From the NCBI GenBank assembly GCA_018398585.1, contig JAGTTD010000010.1:22949739-23013738 (forward strand): a DNA stretch of 64,000 nt, in the 5' to 3' direction. The notes under the pieces are model-generated. The model ran no database searches and was not told the DNA's origin. It saw only the letters and a program-made list of their open reading frames with translations. The position numbers were made by a program, and so were the translations under genes. Each line of letters opens with the position of its first letter. The first letter of the stretch is position 1. The stretch is from Simmondsia chinensis. Its lineage: Eukaryota > Streptophyta > Magnoliopsida > Caryophyllales > Simmondsiaceae. Of the stretch, positions 21,428 to 32,657 are shown one piece after another.

Positions 21428-22895
21428 ATGACCGAAGGTGTAAGAACAAGATCTGGAGCTAGAGGTGCCAGTGCACCTGGTTCTAGAATGAATTTTGCTG
21501 CTGCAATTACAGGTTCTGGTGCTGATGTATCAATTGATCATCACCGGGAGTTGAATGACAAGTTTGAACAGTTGAATGCTAAGTTTGATCAGCAGAATAT
21601 TGAGCTGAATGCTAAGTTGGATCAGCAGAAAATTGAGATTAAGCGGCATAATGACAGCATTCAGCAAATGTTGAAGTTGATTTTGGATAAAGGCTCGAAT
21701 AAGGAAGAACGATTGCAACAAATTGAAGAGAAAATTGTAAAATTGCAAGATCAGGTTAATAAAGAAGGAGAATCAAGTGCTAATGCAACCTTGGAGCTTG
21801 CGAGTCAGATCTTTCATTCGGTTGAAGCAAATCAGCAGCAAGACAATGCTGACAGACCTGAAGTTCGAGGGAAGTCTCTGATAATGCAGCCGGATGTAGG
21901 ACCTTCAATTAACATCAGATTAGCTGAGAATCAACCTTTGCAACCTAAAATTGATGTAGACAATCAGGATCAAGCCTCTGGACAAGCACATTGTAGACCT
22001 GAAGCTTTTAATGTAGACCGCAATGCCAGGCCACAGAATTCAGTGATACAACGCAGAGTTGAATTTGATGAGTTCGATCATCTTGACAGACCTCCTGATC
22101 GTCTGTACCAGAATAGATCAGTGAGTAATGACACTATATTTGGTGGTAGGAGTGGTAATTACATACAGCCAAGAGTAGAAATTGATCCTTTTGATGGTAG
22201 ACAACCGGAATCATGGCTAAGGAGATGTGATCGGTACTTTCTGTATTACAACATACCTGAAGATGAAAAGCTCCAGCTAGCAGCAGTTCATTTACATGGT
22301 GATCATGAGGTTTGGTATTATAGTTTGTTGAAGAGCAAACCAAATCTTTCTTGGGGCAAATTCGTAGAAGAAATGTGTGAAAGATATGGAGAAGGGGAAT
22401 CAACGGATGTTATTTCAAACTTCAACCGTGAGAGAGTACACGCTCAGATTTGAGAACTTAAGAGCCAACTTGCTGTCAGTTTTGTCCATAGCTCCCAAGG
22501 AGGCTGAATCCTATTATGTTTGATGCTTTGTGAGTGGATTGAAGCCAAGGATCAAGAATATGGTGAAATCCATTGGTCCTAAGACTTTGTCAAGTGCTTA
22601 CAACAAGGCAAAGTTGATTGAAGCCAACTCAAGTTCAATCAAGTGACAGAAATAAGCAGCAAATCAGCAAGTTCAGACCACAGCCGAGAGCAAATTCTGG
22701 TGCTGGTTTTAAGCGAGCTGTTGACAAGAGTTCATTGAGGTTATGCTTTCGTTGTAATCAACCATATCAGCCTGGTCATAGGTACAAATCTCAAGCATTA
22801 ATGTGTGCAAAAGGGTCCCGTGCTGAAGCTGATTCTGCCAGTGACCGATCAGATGCAGAACAGGACAGTGTTGGTTACACTTCACAAGAGAAATT
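21428..22895 (+). pseudogene. gag: Gypsy D gag with knuckle
   Basis: ATG at 21428 (MTEGVRTRSGARG). A coiled-coil region with repeated QLNAKFDQQ/LNAKLDQQ lies at residues 45-75. The gag domain includes QPRVEIDPFDGRQPESWLRR (about 22170), LAAVHLHGDHEVWYYSLL (about 22275) and FVEEMCERYGEGE (about 22365). The frame breaks near 22426; sequence continues as RFENLRANLLS and SGLKPRIKNMVKS, then CFRCNQPYQPGHR (about 22745-22785), a knuckle lacking its last cysteine (Tyr). Colinear with the Gag at 8651-10558 (GDHEVW(F/Y)YSLLKS, SGLKP(K/R)IKN). The homology is seen directly. Confidence 0.88.
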
Positions 22896-22899
22896 GAGT

Positions 22900-23457
22900 G
22901 ATGATGAAGTTGAGATATCAATGAAGGCTTTGACTGGTAGTGGAGCTCATAACACTATCAAAATTAGAGGTAGGCCTAGAAAACACTATATCATTGTCCT
23001 TATTGATAGTGGGAGTACTCATAGTTTCGTTGATCCAAAGTTGATTAAGAAGGTTAAGCATGAGGTGGCAAAGACTCATCCCTTGGCGGTGATGGTGGCT
23101 GATGGCAACTCCTTAACAACTCAAAACAAGTGCTTGGCATTCCCATGGTCGATGCAAGATCATCAATTCACCTTTGATTTCAGAGTTCTTCCTTTGGGAG
23201 GTTACGGTATAGTGCTTGGGGTGGATTGGATGAGAACCTTCAACCTGGTTGTGTTTGATTTTCGTAGGATGACCATGGCATTTGAGGTTCATGGCTCCAA
23301 AGTATCCTTGAAAGGCATATCAGAGGAAGCTCAACTCAAGTTGATTGATGGCAAACGAGTGCAAGATGGAATCAAGAAGAAGGCAATACAATGGATTGGT
23401 CATTTATTCATGATATCCTCGATAGAGCTGCAGCAGGGCATTCTTCCAGAAGTGTAG
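22900..23457 (+). pseudogene. Gypsy D aspartic protease
   Basis: In the frame from 22618: an acidic linker, then KHYIIVLIDSGSTHSFVDPK (about 22980-23040) with the DSGST active-site motif, LAVMVADGNSLTT, FDFRVLPLGGYGIVLGVDWM (about 23172-23232) with the LG(V)DWM motif, and WSKVSL-like end. The protease processes Gag-Pol in gypsy elements. It ends at a stop at 23455-23457 just before the RT frame, and no frameshift separates the two. Confidence 0.88.
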
Positions 23458-24319
23458 ACCTTGGTGGATGAATTTGGGGACATTTTTGAGGAGCCTAAGA
23501 GTCTTCCTCCTCAAAGGAGTGTGGACCATGCCATTCCCTTACGTGCAACTATTGATCCGGTCAAGATTAGGCCATATCGGTATGCTCATGGCCAAAAGAC
23601 AGAAATTGAGAGGCAAGTTGAGGAGCTTCTTCACATGAGCTTCATTAGACCAAGCCATAGTCCTTTTCTTCACCTGTGATCCACATGAAGAAGAAAGATG
23701 GCTCGGCTAGAATGTGCATTGATTACCGTCGGTTGAATGCTCTACCAGTGAAGGATAGTTTCCCATCCCGGTCATAGATGATTTGCTTGATGAGCTACAT
23801 GGAGCATGCTTGTTTTCAAAGCTTGATTTGAGACAAGGGTATCATCAAATCAGGGTCCTCGAGCCAGATATCTACAAGACAGCTTTTCAGACTCACCATG
23901 GACATTTCGAGTTTGTTGTTATGCCTTTCGGCTTAACAAATGCTCCGACCACTTTTCAAGCAGCCATGAATGACGTTTTCAAGCCTTTTTTGAGGAAGTC
24001 AGTGCTCATTTTCTTCGATGACATACTGATTTACAGCTCAACATATGAAGCTCATCTCACTCACCTCAGACAAGTCTTTGTAGTGATGCGGCAACACAAG
24101 GTCTTTGCCAAGTTGTCCAAATGCTCGTTTGCTCAACATAAGCTTGAGTATTTGGGTCATGTCATCTCACAAGAGGGAGTTTCTACCGATCCTAATAAGA
24201 TCCGTGCAATGCAAGATTGGCCAATTCCAATCACCTTGAAGCAATTGAGAGATTTTTTGGGATTGACCTGGTATTATAGAAAATTCATTAAGGGTTTTGG
24301 TTCAATTGCCAGAATGATG
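23458..24319 (+). pseudogene. Gypsy D reverse transcriptase, truncated
   Basis: LVDEFGDIFEEPKSLPPQRS, DHAIPLRA and RPYRYAHGQKTEIE (23458-23600), a frameshift near 23670-23760, then [20 protein letters not shown] (about 23815), [20 protein letters not shown] (about 23910), [13 protein letters not shown] with catalytic FFDD (about 24005-24040), LEYLGHVIS and [19 protein letters not shown] (about 24245-24300). It ends at 24319 at a deletion junction before RNase H, so the enzyme is incomplete. Confidence 0.93.
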
Positions 24320-26424
24320 CTTTTATACTGCATTTATACTGCATGTGATTTTCTTTTGGGAGACATCCATGAGATGGTTGTAGTCTTCGTACTACAATTT
24401 ACAAGTTTGTTCTAAGTGGTTTATGAGACAAAGCCACAGATAGACTTGGAACAAATGATATGGATTGTTGTTTGAAATACTCGTAGTCGAAGATAAGGTT
24501 GGACCACTTGTATGTTAAGACTATAACAGGACACTTTAGATGGCTTGTCTTGGTCATGTGGATGGAGATCCAAAAGAGTTAAGTTAGTGTGTTTAATAAG
24601 ATTGACACACTGAGTTGGACCATGAGGGTTACCTATTTCTGGACTACTATCGGAGATGAGTGATTCACGTTGTACTGTTTGAACGACGACTCTAAATCCT
24701 GAGGGTATTCTTGACTTGTGCATGGAGCGTTAGTTACTGTAGTAAGGTCTAAAACGAATGACTGAAATCCCATGTACACTGGGTAGCGGCGTGAAGTATG
24801 ACAAGGATCAGGTATTCAATAGGGAATCTACAGTCTCTTATGAGATACAGATGTCCCCTTAGTTGATTCGCAAATATTTGAATAGTTCGAAAACTTTGGC
24901 CAAAGTATTCTAAGTGTTTGACATTTGATATTTATACTGTGAATATGTTCAAGTATAAATGAATTATTCAGTGAAGGGCAAGTCGGTAACTAATGAAGAA
25001 GCTGTGAGAAGGATAATGGTAGTGGTTATATTTATCCTTTGTCATGGACATCTAGTAGAGGGGTTGTTGTCATCAATACAATCTATTAGGGAGATATCGA
25101 ATAAATAATTTAAGTCTGGAGTGCAGTGAGATTTATTTAGTGGAATTAAGTCTCATTAAATGGTAATTAAATTAATATCATAAGAATATTTAATTTAACC
25201 CATTTGGAGCTAGATTTTAATTGTCCCCAAGGTCCCTGCGCAAGCCTCTGTATTTTATCGCCATTGAAAAAATATTAATGAGTTCATGAGATGAATTATT
25301 TATCCATAAAATGGGTAAATTAATTTTGCCAAATATTATTCATGAGATGAATAAAAAAAATTAAAAATTATAAAATAAAATAATTTTGAAAAAGTAAAAT
25401 TCATAAGATGAATTTTTTACACGTGGGAAACAAAGTAAAAAAAAAATACAAAGAAGAACTGCACAGTTGCGATCCGAGTGAACCGGATCCAACGAACTAG
25501 CACGCGACATGAGTCGCTCACTGGGACGCCCACCAGGACTATTCGTGTCCCCACGAGGGGACCAATCACGCGTTGACACGTGTCAACGTGTTTTGAAATA
25601 ACAGGCGCAGTTTTAACAGGGTAAAACGCTGCATTTTACCTGTTTTAAAAGCAAAAACGATGCGTTTTGCTGTTAACTGGCGAATCCCTTTTCAATTAAA
25701 GCTAGATTTTTTCGCTCAGGTATATTCCTATAAATAGAGGGGCTTATTCTAAGGTTTGGCAATCGAAGTCAAAATATTTCTTGAGGGTTTCTGAAATTGT
25801 TTCGGAGACCCAGTTTAATATTTTTCGGAGCCCACCCTCCGGGCAGTTCGAGGTCATTGCGTAGAAGGTCTCGGGGTCTCGATTTTGAAATATATTATTA
25901 TCTTTCTGGTTTTTCTTTTATTGGAGCAAATCTAGGTATGTTCTTCTTTCCTTTTTCTTTTAGTTTCGCTTTTCTATTTATTTATAGTATTCATTATTAT
26001 GCCTGTTTAAGTTTATGTATTGTTATGAATGTATTAGAGTAAAAGGCCTGTAGATATAAATTAAGAATTTAGATCTGATGATTTAAATTGTGAATTTAAA
26101 TCAGTAGATTTAAAATTAAGAATTTTAAATCAACCCTAGGTTTAGAGTTATGAATTCTAAACCTGTTCTGCAGTGTAAACTATAGGGAGAATTTTTTGAA
26201 ATTCATCCCAACAACCGGTATTAGGGAAAATGGTTTACAGAGATAAACCCACGTGAGGTGTCACTAAGCGTGAGTCTCCGACCAGGGGCTTAGGTAGAGA
26301 GAAGAGTTTCCTACTCTAAGTGCTCTAATAGGTGCCTATTGTTGTGACTGTAGTTGAGAACTGTGAACCCAATAGTCGGTATCAGAGTTTATTTTTCAAC
26401 AAAATTCATATGTTTTTCCCAACA
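24320..26424 (+). repeat. 3' LTR of element A, 5' truncated
   Basis: 2.1 kb. Matches 18419 onward of the left LTR, and the inverted LTR of element C. It lacks the first ~100 bp and ends TTTTTCCCAACA, followed by the GTGAT duplication. CTATAAATAGAGG at about 25727 is a good TATA box candidate for the LTR promoter. Small open frames inside show no homology. Confidence 0.87.
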
Positions 26425-26537
26425 GTGATGACCCAAACACACCAATCTTTACTCCCCTGCAACGGGGTCGCACGAATCTAGTATGGATGAGAACTACTCT
26501 CAATTAACATGTTGTCTTCTAACTCTTACTAAACATG
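26425..26537 (-). mobile_element. Element C interior, left fragment
   Basis: Reverse complement of the interior 3' end of element A (compare 20848-20960: TCATGTTTAGTAAGAG, CGTGCGACCCCG, GGTGTGTTTGGGTCATCA). It is the other end of element C, split from 31406 by element E. The C 3' LTR expected to its left is missing. Confidence 0.75.
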
Positions 26538-26917
26538 AAGTCCTTGAGTTGTAATGAGTCCTTGAGTTGCCATAATCTAGGATAATTAGTATCTTCTATA
26601 GCTATTGTTCGCCTGCTCTAGTTAATATGTACTATGGTTGTGAGTAAGTGGAGTCATGGATAGTCAAGATTGGTGGCTAAGTCCTAAGTTGGTTAGCTTG
26701 AGGTGTCTATGTGCAATGTATCTAGCTTAACCATCCTATTTTGAGGTTGTATAAGTATTAGGTTATTCTCTTTTAATCAAGCATTGATGAATGAAAACAC
26801 TTGAATTCTCTCTCTCATCTAAACTCTCTCTCTATTTGTCATCTCCTTTTACTTCCTTCTCATCTCATATTTTATTATCCCCTAGGTTATGATCAAGATT
26901 TATCTTGAATCATAACA
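26538..26917 (+). repeat. 5' LTR of element E, 5' truncated
   Basis: Matches 31026-31405. Ends GAATCATAACA. Confidence 0.88.
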
Positions 26918-26919
26918 AT

Positions 26920-26931
26920 TGGTATCAGAGC
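26920..26931 (+). promoter_or_regulatory. Primer-binding site of element E
   Basis: TGGTATCAGAGC, Met-tRNA complement, two bases after the LTR. Confidence 0.88.
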
Positions 26932-27623
26932 TTGTGAATTTGTTTCCAATTGAGTTGATTAAATTCAATTTAATCGTTAAGCATTAGATCAAGTTAATTG
27001 ATATCAAGTTCTTGATTAGGTTGTATTGGTCAAGAATTTGTGCTTGAACTGTGCTAACTTTTAGTTCATGGTGCATGTACTTGAGGTTTTGCTGTTCAGA
27101 TATCACTCGGTTTTGATTTTCAGTTCAAGCTACGTTTAATCTAGTTTTTTGCTGTTGGACTTGTGCTGGATCAAGATACCATGCTAATTGTCTAGATTCT
27201 CAGCCAATGCTGCATGGGTAATAGATTCTGATTGTCAGGTTTTGTTTGATGGAGAGTTTAGTTCAAAAACTTGTTGTTTGTGTGTGCGGCAGTTGATTCT
27301 TATGGTATTGTGAATTTGAGTCGTTGATTAAGCTGGAATTGGATTCAATATAGCTGATTACATACTGAACCTCATGAAATTTATCTCGAACTAAGCTCCA
27401 CTCTTGAGATCTTGTTAGCTTAATGCGGTGTTCTTGTGATCAAGTGGCTGAATTAGTTAGAGTTGCTGAAATTACATTAAATCGAGCTTGAACTACTGAA
27501 ATTTGCACTTGACCTCACTGGATTCTATTCAAGTGTTGTCAAAACGTTATAATATGCAATGTCGCGTTGGGTCGATCCAGCTTCGGTTCAAAATGGTAGA
27601 CTTTTTATCAAAGTCTTTAAGCG

Positions 27624-27870
27624 TTTTACCACATAGATGAGGAAATTCTTTATCAAGTAATTTGGCCTTATGGTCCACTTGAAAGTATCAAGTTTGTCTC
27701 ATCTTCCATTATTGAAGTTACGGCTCACATTAGCTATTATATGAGAAGGAGTGCCGACTTAGCTTTGAACTCATTACATGGGAGAAACATATACGATGGA
27801 TGTTGTGTTTTGGACATTAACTACTTCAAGGTGTGTAATGATATGGAAGGTGAGCTTGAGGTGGTAGGAT
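27624..27870 (+). pseudogene. PTB-like RNA-recognition motif remnant in element E
   Basis: One open frame of about 80 codons reading FYHIDEEILYQVIWPYGPLE, then SIKFVSSS, then MRRSADLALNSLHGRN and IYDGCCVLDINYF. The order helix, strand, strand, helix, strand and the phrase LxGRNIYDGCCxLDI are those of the second RRM of plant polypyrimidine-tract-binding (PTB) proteins, which bind pyrimidine-rich RNA in splicing. No start codon at its beginning; it lies in the position normally held by gag. No flanking PTB domains are visible, so it is not a host PTB gene. Either E captured a host fragment, or the RRM belongs to a retroelement family. The match is from memory and needs a search. Confidence 0.65.
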
Positions 27871-28041
27871 CTACTAATTGTCAAGCTAAGGAGGAACTTA
27901 ATGTTACTTTGGGAGTGAATTAGCACTTGCAGTAGAGAAGGGAGCAAGAAATCAAGCAAAATGGGACTGGTAGTGTTAGAATCAGCTTAGTTCTGGAAGA
28001 TGCAGCAGCACATCATATGAGTAAGGCAACATTGAGATCGG

Positions 28042-28170
28042 TAGATCAAGTTGAGTTGTTACAGCAGCAACCCTTGCTCTCATTAGATCAAGTAGAAGTG
28101 GTATAGCAGCAACATTTGCATTCATTGGATCAGGTAAAATTGGTGAAGTAGCAACATGATCTAAAATTTC
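28042..28170 (+). repeat. 42-bp (14-residue) tandem repeat in element E
   Basis: Three units starting at 28042, 28084 and 28126, each coding a variant of LDQVELLQQQPLLS with TAG/TAG interruptions at CAG-like positions. The exact multiple-of-three period suggests it was once translated. Confidence 0.75.
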
Positions 28171-28199
28171 TAGATGAGGTTGTGGAAGTAGTCGAGGTG

Positions 28200-30960
28200 G
28201 ATGTTGCAGCAAAACAACTAGTGTTTGATCCTTCATTGCCACAAATAAATGATTTTACAGTTATAGATCAGGCTCAATTGAGACCATTTGATCCATGGAA
28301 AGAGAAACTTAACACCACTTGGGAAGAAAAATAGCATTTGCAGCACAAAAAAGAGCAAGAATGGAATCAAAACTCAACTGATCGTGCTAGATTCAGTGGG
28401 AAATTGGGTGTTGCAGCTGTAAATCAAGAAATTAACATCACACCATGCTTTGAGACTCAGAATAACCTTTATTTGGCTAAATTTCAGAAGTTGCAGAAGC
28501 TCAACTCTGCAGTGGCAGCACCAATTCAGCGTGAAAGTGAGCTATTGCAAGTGTTAGAGCCATTGAATGTTGTAGCTAAGGAATTACGAGTACAAATTGA
28601 AGTTCTAAGCATCAGATTGTTGCATTTGAAGCTAATCTTACAGCCTAACATTGAGATCTGTTTGGTCCTTCACTTAAGTAGCAAGGTGTGCTTTGCAAGC
28701 AATAGATTAAGAGTATTGAGCAAGCCAATCTTGGTCTACAAGGGAGGGCCTCCAGATTTTCTTCTTTTCAAGTCAAATAAAGTGGTTCTTGACAAGCTTT
28801 TCATGCTCAAGAACTTGAAATTGAGGCAGCCAAAGATGGTGATGTGGTCCATAGATAGACTTGGGGCTTGTTCGTGGATCAAGAGGACAATCAAGTTGGC
28901 AAAGAGAATAAGGTATCGTATCAGTAATGATGCTAAATCCGCAAGAAATTAGCTTGTTGATATGGAAGTAGTGCAAGTAAATTCATTCCAGAAGCGAACT
29001 GATGTTGTTCTGGTGTTAGTAGATGCTTGGATTTAGCTGAGTAATGGGCAAGGTTAGATCCAAATGCAGGCACAGTTGAGTGGACTTAGTGTTAATCCAT
29101 CTAAGTACACTAACATTAGATTCCCTAACTCAAGAGTAAAGGAACAAATGGTCAACTACAGCAGGGAAAAATTCAGCAGAGTAGAAGTGTTGGAAGATAC
29201 TTTGATTCCTTAATCTCATGCTTGGAGCCATGGGAGTGGAAGAACTTAGCTCAAAACAAGCTCCCAAGTGAAGAACAAGGAGAGGAAGGCCCATATGATA
29301 GAATGTAATGGCAATCAAGAGTATACGTTGGGACACAAAGGGAAATCTAAGCTAATTGTGATTATTTTTTAAAGCTGAGAAAACAAAACAAGACTTGGGT
29401 GTGTGTATTAGTCAAGCTAAAATGAAAGGGTATGTTCCAAAGGTGCAACCAAAGTTGAGACCACCTCAAATTTTTGTTAAGATGCAGCACATAAGAATAG
29501 GAGCATTTTTAGCCAATCAAATTGAGCAGTTCAGGAAAGACCACATGAACAGATCAACAATTGTTCAACACATGCCCAAAGATGTTAAGATGTTGAAGTT
29601 ATGTCTTGGATTTATTCAGATGAACATTGAATCAAAGCATATGCATACTTACAAAGATGCAGTGTGGGTAATCTTGAGTGAGGAAAGGCGTCATTTTCGT
29701 GGCAGAACCTTTGAAAGCAGGGAGCAAGAGGCAGTTTAGACAAGGTCGAAAGGCTTTCATAAGGGGCTGAGATTTGTGTGTTGTAAGCAAGGTGAAGAAG
29801 GATCTCAAAGATTGGGACAAGGAAGTATCAAACAAGGAAGTTTCGGTGGTTGTTTAAAAATTGCTACTGAAGAGGGAACTCAAAGCTATACACAAGTTGT
29901 TGTGGACTATTGTGCTGTCATTGATGCAACAATTTGGAAAGACTTAAAGTGGCATTGTTTCGAATTCAAACTTGTGCTTGCGAATAAAGGAGCAGAGTTT
30001 GTCCACTTGAGTAGAGAAGGGATACTTAAAGAGCTTGGAATACAAAGTCACTTGAATCAGTTTAGTTTCGAAGATTTACTCATATGCTGGAGGCTAAAGG
30101 AAAATATGAACAAGGTTGTTTAAGAATTGAACTTTAAGTGCAAAAGGTGTAATCAAGAGCTCTTATTTAGGCCTTGCTACAAGTTTCAGATGGGAATGAG
30201 CACAAGCCCTGCTATCTGGATGGCTGATAGTAGGCTTTTAGATGGGCATGTATACTTGTTGTTTGCATCTGGAGGTGATAAACAGAACTAAGAACTTCTG
30301 CAAGTGATATCGTTAGTTGTTTCAGCCATGTTTGGTCAGGTGAGAAGGGAAGCTGCTGTTGAAGAATGGTTTGGATGAGTGACGAATTGTTCAGCTAATC
30401 TCAGGAGTCAAGATTGATCTATTGTTGAATGTGCAAGAGTTTGGGAAAAGATGATTGAGTCTTCCATAGAATCAATGGACCAATTTGGTATGCAGCTAGC
30501 AGATTTCAGGAAGACCAAGATTCTGAGGAGGCACCAGTGCAACAGGCTAAAGAGCCATTAGAACAATAGCTGTTGTGTTCTCTGGTTACAACTATTGCAT
30601 TTTCAGCCATCAGTGCACTCTTGCTGCACATATTGATGTATGGCTGTACTAGCTGCAACAAGAGGTTTTCAATGGGATTATAGGTGTTAGAGTTTGGCTA
30701 ATTTGGTATGGTAATGGCAGATCTACTAAAGTATACTCTACAAATCAGATGCAATCATTATGGGCAAAAGTAGGAGACAAACTCAAGTGTACAACAACAA
30801 TAGCAAGACTCCAACATGAAATAACAAGTTTTCAAGCTGCAGTTTAGATTCATATCCTAATGTTCATATTTCAGGTGGACTCACAGCACCAATACTTATT
30901 TTTTCAACTCCAATTTTTGCAACAAGTGTTCTTCAAGTCGCAACTCTCCACTAAGATTCT
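28200..30960 (+). other. Element E interior, unrecognised open stretches
   Basis: Longest open frame 28338-28952 (204 codons): an N-terminal glutamine-rich half (LYLAKFQKLQKLNSAVAAPI, IQRESELLQVLEPLNVVAKE) with coiled-coil character, then a basic C-terminal half. Others at 29395-29739 and 29776-30123. I recognise no domain in them. Their continuity and shared orientation inside the LTRs suggest a former long polyprotein-like ORF now broken by stops. Confidence 0.4.
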
Positions 30961-30977
30961 TGAGGACAAGAATTTCT

Positions 30978-30990
30978 AAAGGGGAGAGTA
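30978..30990 (+). promoter_or_regulatory. Polypurine tract of element E
   Basis: AAAGGGGAGAGTA directly before the 3' LTR. Confidence 0.85.
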
Positions 30991-30991
30991 T

Positions 30992-31405
30992 TGTTATAAC
31001 CCGGAATTTGGAGTTAAGTACTAATAAGTCCTTAAGTTGTAATGAGTCCTTGAGTTGCAATAATCTAGGATAATTAGTATCTTCTATAGCTATTATTAGG
31101 CTTCTGTAGTTACTATGTACAGTGGTTATGAGTAAAAGGAGTCAAGGATAGTCAAGATTGGCGGTTAGGTCCCTAGTTGGTTAGCTTGAGGTGTCTATGT
31201 GCAACGTATCTGGCTTAATCATCCTAGTTTGAGGTTGTATAAGTATTAGGTGATTCTCCTGTAATCAAGCGTTGATGAATGAAAATACTCAAATTCTCTC
31301 TCTCATCTAAACTCTCTCTCTATTTCCCATCTGCTTTCACTTCTTTCTCATCTCATATTCTATTATTTCCTAGGCTATGACCAAGATTTATCTTGAATCA
31401 TAACA
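30992..31405 (+). repeat. 3' LTR of element E
   Basis: 414 bp, TGTTATAACCCGG...GAATCATAACA. Contains the polyadenylation-like and CTCTCATCT-rich segments shared with the 5' copy. Confidence 0.9.
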
Positions 31406-31744
31406 TATTAATTCACCACTTTACCTTAGTCTCTACAATAACATAATAAAGCTCTTCGGGGAGGCTAATGTATCATGCTAGTTAAGTGTAAACCATTACC
31501 TAAACCTCCATACAAATACACATAATACTCCGTGATAGCGTGGTCGCATCGCTTCTTTGCACTTTGGCTTATCCCAATAGAAGTCTAACCCTGTAATCTG
31601 CAAACCAACATCCTCTGTAGGGAGGTCTATCGATCTACTATACTGCTAAACCGATAATGGAGACCGTGAGGTTTTAACAATTTGGACCTCACTCCCACTA
31701 GATTTTTATAAACTAGTGATTTTTAATTAACTTGCATTTACAAC

Positions 31745-32060
31745 TTGGATTATCCTATAATCCCGTTTAGAATCTCATTCTAAAAATTAACTTGCAAAAT
31801 TAATTAATTAATTTTTTTATTTAAAACACTGTCGTCTTACAGCATAGATTATCTCATAATCTACCTTACAATCTCATTCTAAAATTAACCAATAAAATTA
31901 ATTAATTAATTTTTATTTAAAACAGTATCAACTTTATAATTTAAATTATCTCATAATCTACTTTATAAACCCATTCTAAAATTAAATTAATTAATAAAAA
32001 TTAATTTTATTATCTAAAATAGTGCCGACTTACTGCTTAAATTATCTCATAATCTATTAA
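31745..32060 (-). repeat. Hairpin array in element C
   Basis: Inverted counterpart of 19991-20514 with four units: GGATTAT-CCT-ATAATCC (31747-31763), TAGATTAT-CTC-ATAATCTA (31845-31863) and two with AAATTAT/ATAATCT. Each is paired with TTAGAAT-CTC-ATTCTAA-like hairpins. Confidence 0.8.
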
Positions 32061-32642
32061 GAATCCAATTCCAAAAATTTAAACTAATTAATAAAAATTT
32101 TAATTTTAATTATTATTAAGCTGGTAATGACGTCTACACATCCTTAAAAAAAAATTTTTTTAAATATTCGTGGACATCAGCAGGTGCTGACCTTAGCATC
32201 AGAATAAAAAAAATATATATTTATTTTTTAAATTAAAATATTTAATTTAAAAAATAATTGAATCAAAACTCATTTGATCAATTTTATCTAATTTCAAAAA
32301 TCATGATTAAATATGCACAATCCCATCATGGGTATAATATGAATGTAATTTCATGAATTGATAAATATGAATTAACTAGCAATTTATTTACAATTTAAAC
32401 AATTTAAATCATTACCTTAAACGATCTAATTAACTATAAATTAATTAACAATTTAAACAATTTAAATCGTTACCTTATATAATCTTAATTAAATATCAAT
32501 TTATTAACGATTTAAATAATTTAATCGTTACTTTATACAATCTTTCATTCTTAATAAAATCTCTGTTTTATTAAATCACAAGTCTATTTATTTCGATCTT
32601 ATTAGACCTATTCATTGTATATTATGAATGCAATCAGAGAAT

Positions 32643-32655
32643 GGCTCTGATACCA
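32643..32655 (-). promoter_or_regulatory. Primer-binding site of element C
   Basis: Minus-strand TGGTATCAGAGCC, exact, two bases from the LTR. Confidence 0.9.
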
Positions 32656-32657
32656 AT

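Larger units (their letters stand above)
21031..24319 (+). mobile_element. Ty3/gypsy element D, 3' truncated
   Basis: 5' LTR, Met-like primer site, gag, knuckle, protease and RT in order on the plus strand. It ends abruptly inside the start of the RNase H region at about 24319, where the right LTR of element A begins. The rest of pol and the 3' LTR are deleted. Its Gag is clearly related to that of the gag-only element at 8.1-11.6 kb, and the two LTRs share layout: a TATAAATA-like box, a CCAATnAATnAAAA segment and a CTCATCT-rich tail. Confidence 0.88.
18320..26424 (+). mobile_element. Long-LTR non-coding element A (LARD-like), with nested gypsy D
   Basis: Left LTR 18320-19257, Met-tRNA primer site at 19260, non-coding interior 19258-21030, nested gypsy D (21031-24319), then right LTR 24320-26424. 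Perfect TSD GTGAT at 18315-18319 and 26425-26429 shows these pieces are one insertion. Its own interior has no ORF with retroviral similarity, only AT-rich tandem repeats and hairpins. Long LTRs with a non-coding interior fit the LARD definition. It inserted into a minus-strand relative (C), whose interior continues at 26425. The left LTR has two internal deletions and the right LTR lacks about 100 bp at its start. Confidence 0.85.
26538..31405 (+). mobile_element. LARD-like gypsy derivative E
   Basis: About 4.9 kb. 5' LTR 26538-26917 (first 34 bp missing) and 3' LTR 30992-31405. Primer site TGGTATCAGAGC at 26920 and polypurine tract AAAGGGGAGAGTA at 30978-30990, preceded by sequence for LEDKNF, as in gypsy elements. 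The 4-kb interior lacks recognisable gag, protease, RT, RNase H or integrase. It contains a PTB-like RRM remnant, a 14-residue repeat and several unrecognised open stretches. Inserted in element C; the left target duplication is lost with the LTR truncation. Confidence 0.85.

Noticed and set aside
24320..26430. Apparent inversion of an LTR beside the element C interior
   Set aside because: The GTGAT duplication shows the LTR belongs to plus-strand element A inserted there, so no inversion is needed.
27624..27870. A host PTB gene exon
   Set aside because: No neighbouring RRMs or splice context, and it is enclosed by a primer site, polypurine tract and paired LTRs of one element.
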